Below, piece after piece: positions 34,935 through 38,236 of a stretch of 38,236 nucleotides of DNA. The notes below the pieces were generated by a model. That model ran no database searches. It was given only the letters and a program-made list of their open reading frames with translations, and was not told where the DNA came from. Source of the DNA: Cerioporus squamosus (taxonomy: Eukaryota; Basidiomycota; Agaricomycetes; Polyporales; Polyporaceae); the NCBI GenBank assembly GCA_022592435.1, contig JABYQS010000271.1, positions 1 through 38,236 of the forward strand, in the 5' to 3' direction. Every line of letters starts with the position of its first letter. The stretch's first letter is position 1. Made by a program: the position numbers and the translations under genes.

Positions 34935-35177
34935 GTGGCCTGAACAGAATTTAAATAACGGTAGGATGCTCACCTGCTATGGAACAGCGATTTATGGACG
35001 ATTGCCACCGGAGAGTCCAGAAGAGCCGCAGGACGTATACGGCGACTGGGACTGAGGAGGACTGAGGTCGAGGCGGACGAATTGGCGGTTTCACGCGACA
35101 GCGGAATGCTAAGTGAGCCAGGGAGAACCATTCAAAACGATCTTACATTTGTGCATTACTCGTGTACTTCGAGACAT

Positions 35178-35785
35178 TAGTGACTTGCAAGTCCCGGCCT
35201 CAGGCTGTCAAGCCGTGAGGCTGAGCCCTCAGACAGGCCGGGACAAGACGGGCCTTGTTGAGGGCTTGGGACGGCCTGACGGCTCGGCTCGAGGATCTGT
35301 CAAGCCCGAGCCGAGCCGTCAGGGGCCGGGGCTTGGACGCTCAGCTCAACCGTGTACTAGGGGTACAGTTATAGCCATCAAAGTGTGTCAAATACCATAG
35401 CTTACGCAGTGTTCAAGGGCTGACTGACCATATCACCCAGTTTCGTCACTTCTGCCGCTCTCAATCACTGAGTTGTTCACTCACTCACTCAGGTCTGACC
35501 AGACGTGCACTCAGAGGGTCCTCCTGCACGGTTGTTAAGCCGTGGTCGACTGCCATCAACCTGTATGGGCCTGATTTGAGCCTCAGGAAGCCCACAAAAA
35601 CTGTCCACCTCGCCGACTTCGAGTCCACTTCTCAGTCATCTGAAGCCCTGGCTCAGGCCGGGTCGAGCCCTCGGCTCGGCCTGAGACGTCCTCGGGGCCC
35701 GGCCTGAGGTTCGCGCAAGCCCGAACCGTCTGAAGCCGAGCCCAAGCCCCGGGCTTCAGGCCGAGCCGGGACTTGCAAGTCACTA
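35178..35785. mobile_element. Non-autonomous TIR element (MITE-like), copy 2
   Basis: Same termini as the element at 14420-15018, here as a perfect 21-bp inverted repeat starting TAGTGACTTGCAAG. Subterminal GC-rich repeats are conserved (for example AAGCCCCGGGCTTCAGG close to the right end); the centre is unrelated or diverged. No coding capacity. It lies about 240 bp past the end of the plus-strand NACHT gene and in the same orientation as copy 1. Confidence 0.8.
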
Positions 35786-36050
35786 CTCGGAGACATGTTC
35801 TCGGTTTCAGAGTTCTCGGATGGGTCCATGGAGACTTGCAAGCAGGTCAGTGAGTCGTGCATACGCTACGACGGCCGCGGAAGACGTCATTTTGACTCGG
35901 ACTACTACTTGAGGATAGGGGTTCGCTGACCGTTTGACCGAGTCGCGCGCGCTTCGGACCCCTCTAACCACAACTTCCACGAGCATGATCTTCGCCCCTC
36001 ACTCCTCTTCCCCCATCCAACACGTCCATTCGTCGGCCGAGGACATCGCG

Positions 36051-37319
36051 ATGGCAGAGCAGCAGATCTTTCATATGCCGGCGGGTGAGTCTGGCTGGTA
36101 CACCCTTGCTCGGACGTCCTTCTCACTCGCTCGTTTCGGGACAGGTTTAGGGGCTACGTTTTGTGGACTTCCTCCTGTCTCCACCTCCGAGGTGCAAACG
36201 CAACCCACCGACGCTCAGGCCGCGACGGAGAAGAACGACGCTGTGGACGACCCCTCAGCCTCGGTCGCGATGGAGGCCAAGGAGAGCACGCAGCGCCAGA
36301 TCCAGATGAATATCGAGCGGCTCGCGCGGGAGATGAAGCAACTGCAGGAGTCTCTCGCGCAGTCCCTATCGCTTGGCGCGAAGTCAGAGAGTTCCAAGCT
36401 CGAGAAAGAGGAGGTTAAGTTTCAAGCTGGCGTTCGACGCATGGGCGGAAACTCGGCCATGTGCGGTGCAACCTTCCGAGTCCCAGTCGGCGGCGCGGGT
36501 GCGGGTGCGGGTGCGCGGGTGCGGGTGCGAAACTCGGTGAGCAGCAGCATGCATCGGCGACGGAGCGCCGCGGTGGAGTCAGCGCGCCGCGGTCCGAGAG
36601 TCCACACTTCAGTCGCGAGCCCTGCGAGCTCTGTGGTGGGAGGGCTGTTGGGCCGAGCGATAGAGAGATGCGCGAAGTCGCGAAACAGGTCTATGACTCT
36701 CCAAGCCGAGTTGGAGCCTCTCCTGGTCGCAGCGGCAGTCTCTTCGATATACAACCCGTCGCGAGCATGACCTTGCACGCGAACATGAACGCCGGCGGAG
36801 GTGCGAAGTCTCCCTACGAGCCGAAGGCCGGAATTCGAGGCTGTGGGTCGAATCTGTCGGCGAACGAGAAGACAGGTCTGAGCCCGGGGGTGGCAGGGGC
36901 AGCTCACACGCAGCCGACTACGACCCCTTTCTCCTTGCTCTTTCTCCCGGAGTCCTCTGGCAGCACGCCTCTCGGCAGGTCAACGACCGCTACGACTCCC
37001 AGGGTTAAGCCGATCGTCGCACCCGGTTGCGGAACGCATGCGATGAAGGACCTCGACGCACGGGTTTTCCTGGTGAAGAAAGGCACAGGCGAACCGCAAC
37101 CTCAAGGGAGCGCGACGAGGCCAGCGGCGACGGCGAACGATGCGCCCGAGAACGCGCACTTGAAGAATCTGGAGCACTTGAAGCCGATCTCTGAGTCGCT
37201 GAAGGAGATCGCGGGGACCCTGAAGGAGATTTCCGCGAAGCTCCCAAGGGAGAAAGAAGCTGACGCTGCGACTGGCAGCGAGCGCGGTGCCGGTTGGAAT
37301 GCGGATGCGACCAATTAAT
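36051..37319 (+). CDS. Unidentified coiled-coil protein
   Basis: Exon 36051-36084 (MAEQQIFHMPAG) joins in phase through GTGAGT to an exon from 36145 encoding VSTSEVQTQPTDAQAA and a heptad-rich stretch (NIERLAREMKQLQESLAQS) typical of a coiled coil. A second good frame ends at the stop at 37317-37319 and contains LKNLEHLKPISESLKEIAGT, another amphipathic helix, after a Gly/Ala/Thr/Pro-rich region. The two frames must be linked by an intron or frameshift between about 36412 and 36600. The gap includes a GGGTGC tandem repeat (36495-36531), and no donor/acceptor pair there closes the phase convincingly. No family recognised; it could be one gene or two. Confidence 0.4.
36495..36531. repeat. GGGTGC hexamer repeat
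   Basis: About five units of GGGTGC with one interruption, inside the coiled-coil locus. Length variation here could explain the frame change between the two coding blocks. Confidence 0.6.
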
Positions 37320-38236
37320 GCCAGTGGGTGAGTGCGATCTGAATGCGTGGGAGGCTATGGAGGAGACGATGAGTTGATGTTTTGTTCGCAGGTTCCGTCC
37401 GAGTTATGCGATTTGAACGCGTCGTCGTCCCATCTTCTTTTACTCGATCCATGCCCGATGGCGGAATGTAATGAATAGGATTCGTGATGAACTGTATGAG
37501 CACTCGAGAATCGTGTGATTTGAGCGACGTAGCGAGTTGAGTTCTGGGAAGCACTGGAGTCATCCTGAGGTGCGCCGGGGCTCGGGGGATGTGGTTATGG
37601 AGGGTTATGGAAGGGACCGAACGCGCTCACAATTGATTTCGCCGTTCCTCGTCGAGTTCCCGCATCGAGCCTTGCAGTACGGGTAAGTACTATCGACCAG
37701 AATCTGGGCGCCGTAGCGTCAGTATTACCTCGTGTGCTGTGTAGTAAGAGCTAACCGCTTACCCGAGTCAAATTTGTACTCTTTTCTCGGAGATACCAAA
37801 GGACGAAGAGGAAACAAGAAGTCCTCAGCGAAGTATTTCGGTGTATACTCATTCATTCTCGAGAACAGCGGGATGTTGGCCGAAGTGAGAATCGTCGGAG
37901 GCGCCGTATGGGTAGCAAGAGTGCGGGAGCTTCATCTGAGATTCCTACGAGGGAGCTGTGTGTACAGATTAGTGAGCGAGAGGTGCTGTGCAGGGGTGAG
38001 TTTGGCTGGATGCAAGGTATGGATGCCGCGGCGGTACGGTACCGGCTCCATAGTCGTTGTTGTACTGGCCCAGGAATGCTGGGAAGGGCGTCGTGTATCC
38101 AGCTGGTTGTCTCCCCAGCGGAGGCAAGTAGAAGACAAGGAACTACACTCCAAGAACGGTACGGGGCAGTGGAGGTCGCCAGAGTCTGCCACAGGCGCGA
38201 TAGCGGTCCTCCGCCCGCATCTTCGTGAACGCAGCT
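37320..38236. other. Right edge, unresolved
   Basis: 37320-37900 shows nothing. From about 37930 to the edge the minus strand has an open stretch whose best frame reads GQYNNDYGAGTVPP near 38040-38080, a Gly/Tyr/Asn-rich composition that could be the end of a gene entering from the right. The plus strand is also open. Neither can be assigned. Confidence 0.25.

Noticed and set aside
14420..35785. NLRs and inverted-repeat elements as one large inverted duplication
   Set aside because: The NLR genes are in opposite orientation but the two elements are in the same orientation, and the intervening genes are not mirrored.
1..38236. tRNA, rRNA or CRISPR features
   Set aside because: No cloverleaf, rRNA-like or regularly spaced repeat structure was noticed by eye; a covariance-model scan would be needed to exclude a tRNA.

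Overview
The window reads as nuclear DNA of a filamentous basidiomycete, most likely a wood- or litter-decaying agaricomycete. Evidence: GC-rich coding sequence, genes cut by many 45-75 nt GT-AG introns that close in frame, and gene families typical of that group: a type-B carboxylesterase, an alcohol-oxidase-like GMC flavoenzyme, a siderophore-iron transporter, a dynein LC8 light chain and NACHT NTPases with an MLKL/HeLo-like N-terminal helical bundle. All exon borders were placed by hand from splice signals, phase and protein continuity. No transcript or database evidence was available.

Layout. 1.3-3.7 kb (+): secreted carboxylesterase. 4.5-5.3 kb (+): stand-alone MLKL_NTD-like protein. 5.3-5.8 kb: broken second copy of the siderophore transporter's promoter and 5' end. 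7.0-8.9 kb (-): monocarboxylate-porter-like MFS transporter. 9.3-12.1 kb (-): siderophore-iron transporter with an iron-type GATA box in its promoter. 12.5-13.2 kb (+): decayed second copy of the 7.0 kb transporter. 14.4-15.0 kb: non-autonomous terminal-inverted-repeat element. 15.1-19.1 kb (-): NLR-like protein (helical bundle, NACHT, two post-NACHT modules). 19.4-22.1 kb: poorly resolved coding-like sequence around a second, palindromic iron-type GATA box. 22.6-24.3 kb: microsatellite-rich DNA. 25.2-25.6 kb (-): dynein light chain. 26.1-28.2 kb: imperfect tandem duplication of an unidentified locus. 28.7-31.6 kb (+): alcohol-oxidase-type GMC oxidoreductase. 31.8-34.9 kb (+): second NLR-like gene, heavily damaged. 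35.2-35.8 kb: second copy of the inverted-repeat element. 36.1-37.3 kb (+): unidentified coiled-coil protein. The right edge is unresolved.

Two themes stand out. The first is an incompatibility or immune-type family of three paralogues of one helical-bundle domain: one solo, two fused to NACHT. The two NACHT genes share an unfamiliar C-terminal tail ending in a 51-nt last exon, and both carry splice-site or reading-frame damage. The second is iron handling: the siderophore transporter has an exact ATCWGATAA box about 146 bp upstream of its start, a copy of that promoter with the box destroyed lies beside the solo helical-bundle gene, and another exact box lies at 21.35 kb. Duplicated fragments (transporter relic, promoter relic, tandem duplication, paired inverted-repeat elements) show a rearranged, accessory-type region.
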